This document shows, one piece after another, positions 9,917 to 18,325 of a DNA stretch of 64,000 bases. The notes below the pieces were generated by a model. It did no database searches. It was given only the letters and a program-made list of their open reading frames with translations, and was not told where the DNA came from. The DNA lies in the NCBI GenBank assembly GCA_018433865.1, contig JAHDQJ010000002.1, positions 310,001 through 374,000 of the forward strand, read 5' to 3'. Origin of the DNA: Spirochaetales bacterium. Lineage in GTDB: Bacteria > Spirochaetota > Spirochaetia > Sphaerochaetales > Sphaerochaetaceae. How positions within the stretch are numbered: position 1 is the first letter of the stretch; every line of letters begins with the position of its first letter. Made by a program: the position numbers and the translations under genes.

Positions 9917-11290
9917 ATGCGCGAGATGGTGACCCACTCGACCGAGACCGTCCGAACCAAGGAAAAACTTGCCTATGGGTTCGGATGCTTCGGACAAAAT
10001 TTCAGTTATTACTTTCTCTCCAACTATATCCTCTTTTTTTTCACCGATGTGTTCGGCATCCTCCCGGCTGCTGCCGGCACGTTGCTCCTGGTGACCAAGA
10101 TATGGGATGGCATCAACGATCCGTTGATGGGCATCCTGGTCGATCGCACGCGCTCACGCTGGGGAAAGTTCAGGCCTTGGCTGATCTTCACCCCGATCCT
10201 CTTCGCCCCCATCTCCATCATGTGCTTCAGTGCACCCGACCTTACACCGATGGGAAAACTCATCTGGGCCTATGCCACCTACATCCTGTTCGACATGACC
10301 TATACAGCCAGCGATGTCCCCTATTGGGCGATGTCGAGTGCGATCACTGCCAATACGACCGAGAGGAACAGCGTGGTGGTCTATCCCCGTTTCATCGCGA
10401 CTGTCGCGGTGGCGATCGCAACGCTCACCACACTTCCCTTGGTCCACCTTTTCCAAGACCTCGCAGGCGGGGATGCCGCCAGGGGAGACCGAGGGTTCCA
10501 GCTGACTGCGGCTCTCTACGGAATATTGACCGTAGCATGCTTTGCGGTCACCTTCTTCCTGGTGAGGGAGCGGGTGGTCATCCCACACACACAGAAACGA
10601 TCCACTGCAAGGAATATCCTGGTCACATTGGGCAAAAACAAGCCCCTGATGTTGCTGATCATCAGCGGATTGTTCGTGAATGCAGCCTCCGGGGCAAAGC
10701 TTTCCACGCTCATCTACTATGCGAAGTACAATCTGGGAAATGAGATGCTGAATCCTGTCGTCGCTGCGGTGAATATCCCGTTCATCCTCATCGGCATAGC
10801 CGTGACCCCGAAGATCGCCAAGCGATACGGAAAGAAAACGACGTACATCATCCTGAACGCTATCTTCGCGCTTGGCTCCCTGGGGTTCTATCTCAGCGGT
10901 TGGGAAAACCTGGTCGTGATGCTTGCATGGAGCTGCTTCGGCTCGATCGGAATGGCCGCACCGCTGGTGCTGCAGACCTCCATGATCGCCGATACCATCG
11001 AGTATGCGGAGCTCAAGACGGGACAACGGTCCGAAGGCCTGATTTTCTCCAGCCAAACCTTCATGGTCAAGCTCGCCAGTGCATTCACCTCGTGGATAAC
11101 CGGACTCCTCCTTGCTGCTACCGGTTTCATCGCAAACGCAGCCCAAAGCCAGTCGGCTCTCACAGGAATACACCTGATCATGTCCCTCTTCCCGTTTCTT
11201 GCGTGCACCATTGCAATCATCCCGATGTTCTTCTATCCTTTGACGGAAAAGAAACACGGTGAGATCCTGCGAGAGCTGGAATCACGATAG
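9917..11290 (+). CDS. Glycoside-pentoside-hexuronide (GPH) family sugar:cation symporter
   Basis: 457-residue, about 12-helix transporter. Family signatures are YGFGCFGQNFSYYFLSNY in helix 1, the loop MGILVDRTRSRWGKFRPWL, and ASDVPYWAM in helix 4. These resemble MelB/XynB-type sodium or proton sugar symporters. The sugar is not predictable. The ATG at 9917 has GGAGG five bases upstream. An upstream in-frame start at 9848 lacks a site. It is transcribed with the U32-family gene starting ten bases after its stop, and divergently from pckG. Confidence 0.87.
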   Translation: MREMVTHSTETVRTKEKLAYGFGCFGQNFSYYFLSNYILFFFTDVFGILPAAAGTLLLVTKIWDGINDPLMGILVDRTRSRWGKFRPWLIFTPILFAPISIMCFSAPDLTPMGKLIWAYATYILFDMTYTASDVPYWAMSSAITANTTERNSVVVYPRFIATVAVAIATLTTLPLVHLFQDLAGGDAARGDRGFQLTAALYGILTVACFAVTFFLVRERVVIPHTQKRSTARNILVTLGKNKPLMLLIISGLFVNAASGAKLSTLIYYAKYNLGNEMLNPVVAAVNIPFILIGIAVTPKIAKRYGKKTTYIILNAIFALGSLGFYLSGWENLVVMLAWSCFGSIGMAAPLVLQTSMIADTIEYAELKTGQRSEGLIFSSQTFMVKLASAFTSWITGLLLAATGFIANAAQSQSALTGIHLIMSLFPFLACTIAIIPMFFYPLTEKKHGEILRELESR

Positions 11291-11300
11291 AGGCAGAACC

Positions 11301-13544
11301 ATGATTGAGCTTACCCTCCCCGCCGGATCCTTGCAGGCGGCATTGCACGCCTTCGCCGGAGGCGCGGATGCCGTCTACCTCGGCATGCAACAGTTCTCCG
11401 CACGCAAGGGTGCCATCAACTTCTCCTTCGAGGAGCTGGCCAAGCTGAAACAAGAGGCTGTCCGACAGGGCAAGAGAGTATATGTCACGGTGAACACGCT
11501 CCTCGATGACCGTGAGCTGGACCAAGCGGTACCGCTGCTCAGACAGCTCGAGCTGCTGCGGCCTGATGGAATCATCGTCCAGGACCTCGGGATCGCCTCC
11601 CTTCTGCGCAGGGAGTTCCCTTCGCTTCCGATCCACAGCAGCACCCAAGGCGCCGTACATACCGCCGAAGGAGTGCGCATGATGCAGGATCTCGGGTTCA
11701 GCAGGATCGTCCTCTCCCGTGAGCTTACCTTCGATGCGATTGCGAGGATCAGGAAAGAGTGTCCCGATGCAAATCTCAAGGTATTCATCCACGGTGCCAT
11801 GTGCTATGGGTTTTCCGGTCTCTGCATGGCCTCCCACAAGATCACCGGAAGGAGTGCCAATCGGGGGGAGTGCGCACAGATATGCAGGACATGGTTCTCT
11901 CTTGAGGGAGAGACCGGGCAAGAGAAGGAGCATGGGTTCTTCTTCTCGATGACCGACTTGGCGGCAGCAGATGATGTGCTCAGGCTCAGGGACATCGGTA
12001 TCGACTCATTGAAGGTGGAAGGCAGGATGAAAAGCCCCGCCTATGTCCGTTTCGCTGCCCGGTACTACCGTATGATCCTCGACGGCAGTACCGACCTAGA
12101 GGCCTTGCACATTGCCAGAGAGGAACTCGACACCCAATTCTCACGTACATCGGAAGGGGGGTGGATGTTCTCGTATGGCAAGGAACGGACCACCGAGAAT
12201 CGCCATACTCCTTCACTTGCGACCGTGGATTATCCTTCACACACAGGAACCAAGGTAGGTTCTCTTCGCAACGTGAGGACAGAAGGAAAGTCAGCATTGC
12301 TCACGATCACCCTGGATCGGGATCTCTCGGTCAGGGATGGTGTGTTGATCCTGAGAAAAGGGAACGACGGATTGTCACAGCCGGTACGATTCGCCGTGTC
12401 CTCGATCAGGAACCGTGAAGGACGATCACTTTTCACCGGCAGAGCACACGAGACCGTGTGCATCGACGCTCCCATCGAGTGCGCGACCGGTTGCAGCGAC
12501 ATCCTCTACCGGGTATCGCGCCATGACCTGCATCCCGCACAGCTGCAGGAGGAGTCCTTGCTACCCTTCCGCTATCCGTTGGATCTTACGATCACGATCG
12601 AGGAAGGCGGCCTGACGATCAGGACCGATTCCCTCCCCTCATGGATGGGAAGGATTCACGAAGAACACCATCACCTTGACATACAACGGGCAAGAACGGA
12701 ACAGAGACCGCTGGAAAACCTGATCAAGACATTCTCATCCGCAAAAGAGGGCTTCGCTACCTTGGGAAGCTTGGAAATCATCAATCGTACCTCGTGGGAC
12801 GATTCCTCCCTGTTTCTCCCCTTGTCCAGCCTGAAGGAAACCAGGCGCTCCTGGTACGCATCATTGCACGAGAAGATGCAATCCTCCTTGTACAGTTTCG
12901 TACCAATCACGTATCCATCTCGGGTGGGCGTCGAACTGCCCAAGCGCCACCTGCTCACGATCGGCAAGGACTCCCATATCCCCTGGGTCGATCCGATACA
13001 ATTGCTGAAGCAGCTTGACGCGCATATCCCGCTGGAGACCCTGCTCGTCTGCAAGGAGGGGTGGTATTATCTTCCCCTCCCGCCGGTCAGTTTCGATGAA
13101 GAGGCACTGTTCGGAGCCTTGGATGAGACCATACACCGACATGGCGGTCAACTGCGGATCGGACTGAACAATATCGCCCAAGTCCGATGGGCTGGGAAGC
13201 ATCCTGAAGTGGCCTGTTTCGCAGATATATATCTCTACATGACGAACCGTGAGGCAGTCGCCTCCTTGCTCGGCACAAAAGCCAACCTGATTGGTCTCTA
13301 CCACTGGGTGGAACGTCAGGAAATGGATATGAGCGGGTGGCCGATGATAGGATCGCCTGCCGGCCCGGCATGCAAAATTCCCTTGTTCATCAGCAGGAAC
13401 TGTTTCAGGTACGACTCATTGCACCTGTCATGCGAAAGCTGCCCGCGGCAGGGAACCTGGCATGTCGTGCAGAATGGGAACCGGTATCGTGTCGATGTGC
13501 GCGATTGCCTGACTGTCGTCTCAGAAGAGCCAGAAGAGCAATGA
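11301..13544 (+). CDS. U32 peptidase-family protein (RlhA/TrhP-like)
   Basis: 747 residues. The N-terminal TIM-barrel-like domain starts ELTLPAGSLQAALHAFAGGADAVYLG. The family signature, about residues 165-200, reads MCYGFSGLCMASHKITGR followed by SANRGECAQICR, with four Cys that hold an Fe-S cluster in characterised members. A long C-terminal part contains another Cys-rich patch, CFRYDSLHLSCESC. E. coli relatives RlhA and TrhP hydroxylate cytidine in 23S rRNA or uridine in tRNA. An RNA-modification role is therefore likelier than proteolysis, though which RNA is unknown. The ATG at 11301 has a modest AGAGG. Its 3' end overlaps the converging OMP gene by 24 bp. Confidence 0.85.
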   Translation: MIELTLPAGSLQAALHAFAGGADAVYLGMQQFSARKGAINFSFEELAKLKQEAVRQGKRVYVTVNTLLDDRELDQAVPLLRQLELLRPDGIIVQDLGIASLLRREFPSLPIHSSTQGAVHTAEGVRMMQDLGFSRIVLSRELTFDAIARIRKECPDANLKVFIHGAMCYGFSGLCMASHKITGRSANRGECAQICRTWFSLEGETGQEKEHGFFFSMTDLAAADDVLRLRDIGIDSLKVEGRMKSPAYVRFAARYYRMILDGSTDLEALHIAREELDTQFSRTSEGGWMFSYGKERTTENRHTPSLATVDYPSHTGTKVGSLRNVRTEGKSALLTITLDRDLSVRDGVLILRKGNDGLSQPVRFAVSSIRNREGRSLFTGRAHETVCIDAPIECATGCSDILYRVSRHDLHPAQLQEESLLPFRYPLDLTITIEEGGLTIRTDSLPSWMGRIHEEHHHLDIQRARTEQRPLENLIKTFSSAKEGFATLGSLEIINRTSWDDSSLFLPLSSLKETRRSWYASLHEKMQSSLYSFVPITYPSRVGVELPKRHLLTIGKDSHIPWVDPIQLLKQLDAHIPLETLLVCKEGWYYLPLPPVSFDEEALFGALDETIHRHGGQLRIGLNNIAQVRWAGKHPEVACFADIYLYMTNREAVASLLGTKANLIGLYHWVERQEMDMSGWPMIGSPAGPACKIPLFISRNCFRYDSLHLSCESCPRQGTWHVVQNGNRYRVDVRDCLTVVSEEPEEQ

Positions 13545-14099
13545 TGCACCAAGCGTAGAATCCTCCCACGACGGAGTGAGTTTCCACACCTCGTTCTGTG
13601 CGAGCGTATAACCGGCCGAGGGGACCTGCACGGACATGCCGAGCGATACCCTTCCAAGCTTGATATCACCGTGCGCACGATAGTGGATCACACCGTTGTC
13701 AACCGCATCAGACAAGTCGGTGGCACCGATATAGGCTCCATTGGAATTCCTGTACGACCAATCCACCTCACCGTCGGCCATGGTGATGGCAATCGCCGGA
13801 CCGGCACCGACACCTACGTGGAGAAGATCGAACAGACTCATCGAGGTTCCGACCGTGAACATTCCCACCAGCATCTGTGAAGCCGGGTCATAGGCAGCGC
13901 TCGCTGTCGCTTCGGCGAAAAGAAGTCCGAGCCGGGCTTCGCCTCCGACCCTCCAGTCTTCGATCGTTCCGAACCCATCGACCTGGTCCATGGGAATCGG
14001 GTTCGAGGCATGGACGCCGAAACCGAACGAGATCAGTCCCGCCGATACCACTGAAACGGAACACACGAGAATCGCCAATACCATCAAGATCCTTCTCAT
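13521..14099 (-). CDS. Small secreted, probably outer-membrane beta-barrel protein
   Basis: 192 residues with an N-terminal signal peptide (MRRILMVLAILVCSVSVVSAG). The rest shows alternating hydrophobic and polar residues, Gly and aromatic residues, and a C-terminal aromatic strand, TLGASLLFWLF, ending in Phe. That is the usual last strand of an outer-membrane barrel. No family is recognised. AAGGAGC lies eight bases before the ATG. Upstream in-frame codons lack a site. A second protein of this general kind is at 36093-36647. Confidence 0.7.
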   Translation of the reverse strand: MRRILMVLAILVCSVSVVSAGLISFGFGVHASNPIPMDQVDGFGTIEDWRVGGEARLGLLFAEATASAAYDPASQMLVGMFTVGTSMSLFDLLHVGVGAGPAIAITMADGEVDWSYRNSNGAYIGATDLSDAVDNGVIHYRAHGDIKLGRVSLGMSVQVPSAGYTLAQNEVWKLTPSWEDSTLGASLLFWLF

Positions 14100-14261
14100 A
14101 GGCTCGCTCCTTGCACCTGAGAATCCTCGCCTTTCCCGTGAAAGGAAAAAGAAAAATTCTTCATTCATCGGTTCCGTTGCCATCATAACGCAACGGATGT
14201 GGTGAAGTCGAGGGGCAAGCATGCCCCTGAAGGGCCTTCCCGGTGAACTTACGATTCAATC

Positions 14262-14290
14262 TTGACTAATTTTGTTTCCATCGGTATGCT
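14262..14290 (+). promoter_or_regulatory. tRNA-Ala(GGC) promoter
   Basis: TTGACT, 17-bp spacer, TATGCT, ending 12 bp before the mature tRNA 5' end. Confidence 0.75.
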
Positions 14291-14302
14291 AGCAATGCGT
14301 TT

Positions 14303-14376
14303 GGGGGTGTAGCTCAGTTGGCTAGAGCGTTTGAATGGCATTCAAAAGGTCAGGGGTTCAATTCCCCTTACCTCCA
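14303..14376 (+). tRNA. tRNA-Ala (anticodon GGC)
   Basis: 74-nt cloverleaf. The acceptor stem is GGGGGTG/TACCTCC with a G3-U70 wobble pair, the alanine identity element. The D-arm is GCTC-AGTTGGCTA-GAGC, and the anticodon loop is ATGGCAT with GGC at 34-36. The T-arm is AGGGG-TTCAATT-CCCCT, and the discriminator base is A. CCA is not encoded. Confidence 0.95.
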
Positions 14377-14385
14377 CTAAGGAAA

Positions 14386-14412
14386 AGTCGTTGCAGTGCA
14401 ACGGCTTTTTTC
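14386..14412 (+). terminator. Intrinsic terminator after tRNA-Ala(GGC)
   Basis: AGTCGTTGC-AGT-GCAACGGCT followed by TTTTTT. Confidence 0.85.
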
Positions 14413-14448
14413 GTCTTTTGGGACGTCATGCAGTGCAAAGCAACATGC

Positions 14449-15189
14449 TCAGCACTTCCAGTCTTGCAACGGCATCCCGTTTCTGACTGCATAGGCTGTG
14501 CTGCGCCACAGTGGCATCCGCCTTGCCTTGAGATCCAACTCACCGGCATACCGTTCGCGATCATACTCGATCCGCCTGATTTCCGGGAGCAACCCCTGTT
14601 CGCCGACATCGACGATCGCGTAGGATGCACGCGGGTCCCCATCGAATGAGTATCCCACCGCCCCGATATTCACGATCGGCTTCCCGTACATCCCGAACAC
14701 TTGTGGTACATGCGTATGGGCGCAACAGACAAGTTCTTCCGGTTCTTCAGAGACCCTTCGTGCCAAGTGCTCATCGGCAATCGGGGCAGAGAGCCTGTCA
14801 TTGAAGTGATACGGACTCCCATGACAACACATGATCCGATGTCCTTCCAGCGTCAGCGTCTCCGCGACAGGCCATGAGGAAATGGTTCCCAAGGTATCCG
14901 AAGTGAGTCGGCCGGCACAGTCACGCACCACCTCAAGCAGCTGCCGTTCGAACTCGGATCGAGGCGTGAAGGTCTCGACTTCCTCCAGGTTCGCATCGGT
15001 ATTCCCTTTGATGCAGATGAGAGGAGCTCTTGCCGACAAGGCATCGAAACACGGTTGTGGATACAAACCGAAGAACACCAGATCCCCGAGAAACACAAAC
15101 GCATCGACTCCGGCAACGTCGCAATCGGCGAGCACCGCTTCCAAGGCCCCGATGTTCCCATGGATATCGGACAAGAAAGCCAACCGCAT
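14449..15189 (-). CDS. Metallophosphoesterase, YfcE-like
   Basis: 246 residues of the calcineurin-like fold. All five metal-binding blocks are visible: LSDIHGN (residues 5-12), FLGDLV, GNTDANL, CCHGSPYHF, and CAHTHVPQ. The set fits a dinuclear phosphodiesterase or phosphatase of the YfcE/MJ0936 type, and the physiological substrate is unknown. The ATG at 15189 has AAAGGAG eight bases upstream. A longer in-frame start at 15249 has none. The gene lies 8 bp after the end of the EamA gene on the same strand at 15258 and may belong to the same operon. Confidence 0.87.
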   Translation of the reverse strand: MRLAFLSDIHGNIGALEAVLADCDVAGVDAFVFLGDLVFFGLYPQPCFDALSARAPLICIKGNTDANLEEVETFTPRSEFERQLLEVVRDCAGRLTSDTLGTISSWPVAETLTLEGHRIMCCHGSPYHFNDRLSAPIADEHLARRVSEEPEELVCCAHTHVPQVFGMYGKPIVNIGAVGYSFDGDPRASYAIVDVGEQGLLPEIRRIEYDRERYAGELDLKARRMPLWRSTAYAVRNGMPLQDWKC

Positions 15190-15257
15190 CCCACAACTCC
15201 TTTCCTTGGGAAAGCATAGTACGTGGAAGGCAGAGGTGCAAGGGACCAAGACAGCTT

Positions 15258-16235
15258 CTAGGAGCGGACGGAGGGAACCTTGGGACCGCTGTTGACCAGA
15301 TAGATGCCGATGGCAACCGCGGGGAGTGCCACCAGGTACTGCACCTGGAACACCGACTCGTTGAGGATCAACGCGGAGAGGAAGGTTCCGACCACGGGAA
15401 TCAGGAAGTTGTAGATGGTGATGGAACTGACCTTGTTGTATTTCAGCAAGCTGGTCCAGACGGAGAATGCCACCGCGGAAAGCAGTGCCATGTAACCCAG
15501 CAGAAGGTACCCCGCAAAGCCTCCGTAGGGGAACGGAGCGCCGATTGCCAATCCGATGATCAGCAACAATGTTCCTCCGAAGGTGAGCTGTGCACTGGTG
15601 AGGAGTACCGGATCGATGGTCTTGCTGATCTTTTTGCTATACAGACCGCTTGCAGAGGTAAGGAACGCGGCGATCACGACGAAGCCTTCGCCCCGTAACG
15701 TGAAGGAGAGTCCCAGGCCGGGTTCGAAATTCACCAGGATCACCGCGACGAAACCGATGAGGATACCGATACCCTTGCGAACGGACACCCGGTCGTTCGC
15801 GTGGAACAGGTGTGCGAGCAAAGCACTGAAGAACACGGATACGGAGTTGAGGATGGAACTCTTCGCTCCTGTGGTGTAGGAAATTCCCAGATAGAAGAAA
15901 TAATAGTGAATGGTGGTCTGGGCCAAACCCAGGACCACGATACGGAACCATTGGTCGGCTTTCAGTGCACGCAGGGTCTGCCACTTGGAAGAAGCCGGAT
16001 CCTTCGAACCGAATTTGGTCGACACGGAGCGGAAGAGCAGCACCATGAGCCCTGCGATCGCAAAACGCAAGCCCGCGAATGCCAACTTTCCGGGTGTATC
16101 ATCGGCACCGATGGCAAAGAGTTCATACCCGAGCTTGATCGAAGGATAGGCACTTCCCCAGAGAACGGTACAGAGGATTGCCAGGACAGTCGCGATGATA
16201 GGGTTTGACAATCGTGACGTGGATTCATCGTTCAT
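15258..16235 (-). CDS. EamA/DMT-family transporter
   Basis: 325 residues with about ten hydrophobic helices in two EamA repeats. The first repeat begins PIIATVLAILCTVLWGSAYP. The second carries a YTTGAKSSILNSVSVFFSALL segment typical of drug/metabolite transporters. Substrate is unknown. The start codon overlaps the HAD gene stop by ATGA and has GGAGGT six to seven bases upstream, so it should be translated with the HAD protein. Context with a racemase and a HAD phosphatase might suggest a role in amino-acid or metabolite export, but that is weak inference. Confidence 0.85.
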   Translation of the reverse strand: MNDESTSRLSNPIIATVLAILCTVLWGSAYPSIKLGYELFAIGADDTPGKLAFAGLRFAIAGLMVLLFRSVSTKFGSKDPASSKWQTLRALKADQWFRIVVLGLAQTTIHYYFFYLGISYTTGAKSSILNSVSVFFSALLAHLFHANDRVSVRKGIGILIGFVAVILVNFEPGLGLSFTLRGEGFVVIAAFLTSASGLYSKKISKTIDPVLLTSAQLTFGGTLLLIIGLAIGAPFPYGGFAGYLLLGYMALLSAVAFSVWTSLLKYNKVSSITIYNFLIPVVGTFLSALILNESVFQVQYLVALPAVAIGIYLVNSGPKVPSVRS

Positions 16236-16969
16236 GAACGGACCTCCATCCGACCAAGTTTCTTGCAGTACGCACATGCTTCGGAAAGACTCCCCTTTTC
16301 AAAGGAGGAGGTATCTACCCCCGTACGGTTGATCAGATGATCGGTAACCAAGAATACCTGCATGCCCAACTCGCGCACGACCATGTCTTCCTCGACATCA
16401 TTGCCGATCATGAGACACTGGGCGGCCTCAATGCCAAGACGTTCCAGGATCTGGCGGTAGTACCCGAGACTCGGCTTGGCGAAGGAGAAATCCTCATAGG
16501 TGGTGATCATGTCGAACCAAGAGGGATCCAGTCCAGCCCACCGCATCCGTTCCAAAGTCCCTTCCCTGGGAAAGACCGGCGTGGTTGCCAATACGACACG
16601 ATACCCATGGTCTTTCAAGAATCGGACCATATGCGCAGCGGTCGGATCGGTAACGGTCTCATGGGCGATGAGCGTGAATTCCTGACGATAGAAGTCGAGG
16701 AACCGATCCATGTGATCTTGCATGTCGATCTGCATGATCTCGGAAAAGGCCTGCCAAAACCGTCTTTCATTGGTCATGCTGCCATCATTGCCGATCATCG
16801 CAGTGATCCCTGATTCCAATGCCCGCATGGCACGATCCACGGGGAGACCGATCTGCAGGCATTTGCCAGCGAACGCCTTCAGATAGGATTCCATGAAACT
16901 GCCGCGATCCATGGGCAGGAGTGTCCCATCAAGATCGAGCAATACCGTGGTGATGTCTTGCGATGCCAT
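16232..16969 (-). CDS. HAD-superfamily hydrolase
   Basis: 245 residues. HAD motif I is LLDLDGTLLPMD at the N-terminus, motif II lies near LATTPVFP, motif III has the Lys in FAKPSLGYY, and motif IV is MIGNDVEEDM. A helical cap sits between motifs I and II. It is probably a phosphatase; the substrate is unknown. The ATG at 16969 has no Shine-Dalgarno sequence. A TATCAT box ends six bases before it, with TTGACC 18 bp further up, which predicts a leaderless mRNA. The -35 box overlaps the stop codon of the upstream racemase gene. Confidence 0.85.
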   Translation of the reverse strand: MASQDITTVLLDLDGTLLPMDRGSFMESYLKAFAGKCLQIGLPVDRAMRALESGITAMIGNDGSMTNERRFWQAFSEIMQIDMQDHMDRFLDFYRQEFTLIAHETVTDPTAAHMVRFLKDHGYRVVLATTPVFPREGTLERMRWAGLDPSWFDMITTYEDFSFAKPSLGYYRQILERLGIEAAQCLMIGNDVEEDMVVRELGMQVFLVTDHLINRTGVDTSSFEKGSLSEACAYCKKLGRMEVRS

Positions 16970-16975
16970 GGGCGC

Positions 16976-17005
16976 ATGATACCCGGTATTGTCGAAACCG
17001 GTCAA
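16976..17005 (-). promoter_or_regulatory. Promoter of HAD gene, predicted leaderless start
   Basis: Minus strand: TTGACC, 18-bp spacer, TATCAT, then six bases (GCGCCC) to the ATG. The expected transcription start coincides with the start codon, and no AGGAGG-like site exists. Confidence 0.65.
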
Positions 17006-17754
17006 CAAGCTTTCAGTTTCCCCGCGTCCACCAATACCAAGGCCGATCGGGCCAGGATGGATGTCGGATCGACCAAAGGACAGGGGAGCATCCCCTCGTG
17101 CAAGGCCAACGGTAGTTCCGTACACCCGAGTATCAGTGCCTGCGCGCCTCGTCCGATCAAGCGACTGCCCTCTTCCATCAGGACCTTCACCGCCCGTTCA
17201 GTCACGGGAGAGACCGCCTTGATCCCATAATCGCCATCATAGATCGCTTGGTGGACCCGATCCTGCCCATGCGCATCGGGTTCGATCAACGAGAGCTCCG
17301 GGTAGCGGGAAAAGTACTCACGATAGACACCGACGGAGTGGGTTCCCTTGGTAGCAAGCAGTCCGATCGAAGCTCCGGAGGGGAAGAGACGCGAGACATG
17401 TGCACACGTTTCCTCGATCATGTTCAGCAAGCGCACTTGGGGAAATTCTCTTGAGGAACGTTCCTTCACGATACCGTAGATCGGCTTGGCATGAGCCGTA
17501 TTGCAGGGAATGACCACCACCGAGGCTCCGATCATGGCCAACTTCGTGAAACACGTGTACAGTCCTTCCGCCGGATTCTCTCCGCCTTCAAGAAGATAAC
17601 GGGTCCTGTCTCCGATGATCGAAGGACAACTGGTGAGATACAGGTTCACATGTTCCTGGTCGCTTTTTGCGATTGTATTGTCGAATACCTTCTTCACAAG
17701 ATCCAGTCCTGCGTACGGACCGACTCCCCCGATCACCCCGATTGCTCTCTCCAT
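17002..17754 (-). CDS. Aspartate/glutamate racemase family protein
   Basis: 250 residues. The two catalytic Cys of the PLP-independent racemases are both present, in VVIPCNTAHAKPIY (near residue 84) and LILGCTELPLAL (near residue 200). The N-terminus GVIGGVGPYAGLDLVKKVF matches the aspartate racemase subgroup. Members interconvert L- and D-aspartate, glutamate or related acids. ATG at 17754 has GGAGG five bases upstream. It leads the minus-strand run racemase, HAD, EamA, and possibly the phosphoesterase. Confidence 0.85.
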   Translation of the reverse strand: MERAIGVIGGVGPYAGLDLVKKVFDNTIAKSDQEHVNLYLTSCPSIIGDRTRYLLEGGENPAEGLYTCFTKLAMIGASVVVIPCNTAHAKPIYGIVKERSSREFPQVRLLNMIEETCAHVSRLFPSGASIGLLATKGTHSVGVYREYFSRYPELSLIEPDAHGQDRVHQAIYDGDYGIKAVSPVTERAVKVLMEEGSRLIGRGAQALILGCTELPLALHEGMLPCPLVDPTSILARSALVLVDAGKLKAC

Positions 17755-17854
17755 ATGCTCCTCCGCTGATTTCCAGATAGTATCGTACTCGGATTTTCTG
17801 GACAAGTGATGCAACCATGGTATAGTGGGAGCGGTTGGAAAGAAGGAGTACAGG

Positions 17855-18259
17855 TTGGCAGGATCACGTCAGGGAGTGAAGGAAATCAGGGAAAGGATGC
17901 AGGAGCTCTATGTCTATGACCTCTACGGATTCCGAACGGAGCTCAAGACCTTGTCTTCGATCCTCTACCCGTACGAGAAGATCAATTGTTTCGCCACAGG
18001 CATATTCAAGGGAAAGCGGAGGATGCTGGTGGTGACGCACTACCGTCTGATCATCCTCTCCACCGGTTTCGGTTCCGCTCCGGAAATCTTCGCATTCGAT
18101 CGGGAACATATAAGCGACCCGAGATTCACGAAGAGATTCTTCACCAGCTCGATCTCCTTCGATGCAGAGGGGAAGACGATTGAGTTGGCCATGGTCTCCC
18201 GCAGGGTCTTGGAACTGTTTGTCTGGGCAGTACGACAACCGCTTCCGAAACGTACATGA
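17855..18259 (+). CDS. Uncharacterised PH-like domain protein
   Basis: 134 residues from a TTG start at 17855, chosen because AAGAAGGAG lies six bases upstream. The in-frame GTG at 17825 has no site. The body alternates beta-strand-like segments (MLVVTHYRLIILST, SISFDAEGKTIELAM) and ends in an amphipathic helix (RRVLELFVWAVRQPL). This is the pattern of bacterial PH (GRAM/bPH) domains. No catalytic motif, signal peptide or membrane span is seen. It diverges from the racemase gene and converges on the DAACS symporter gene. Function is unknown. Confidence 0.65.
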   Translation: MAGSRQGVKEIRERMQELYVYDLYGFRTELKTLSSILYPYEKINCFATGIFKGKRRMLVVTHYRLIILSTGFGSAPEIFAFDREHISDPRFTKRFFTSSISFDAEGKTIELAMVSRRVLELFVWAVRQPLPKRT

Positions 18260-18269
18260 TGAATTAGAT

Positions 18270-18300
18270 ACAGTGAAGGCCACCAATCGGCGGCCTCCAC
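18270..18300. terminator. Hairpin between convergent genes
   Basis: AGTG-A-AGGCC and GGCCT-C-CACT form an interrupted stem around ACCAATCGGC, between the PH-like gene and the symporter gene stops. T-runs are weak on both sides. Confidence 0.45.
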
Positions 18301-18325
18301 TTTGATGATCAACAATCGAGAACGA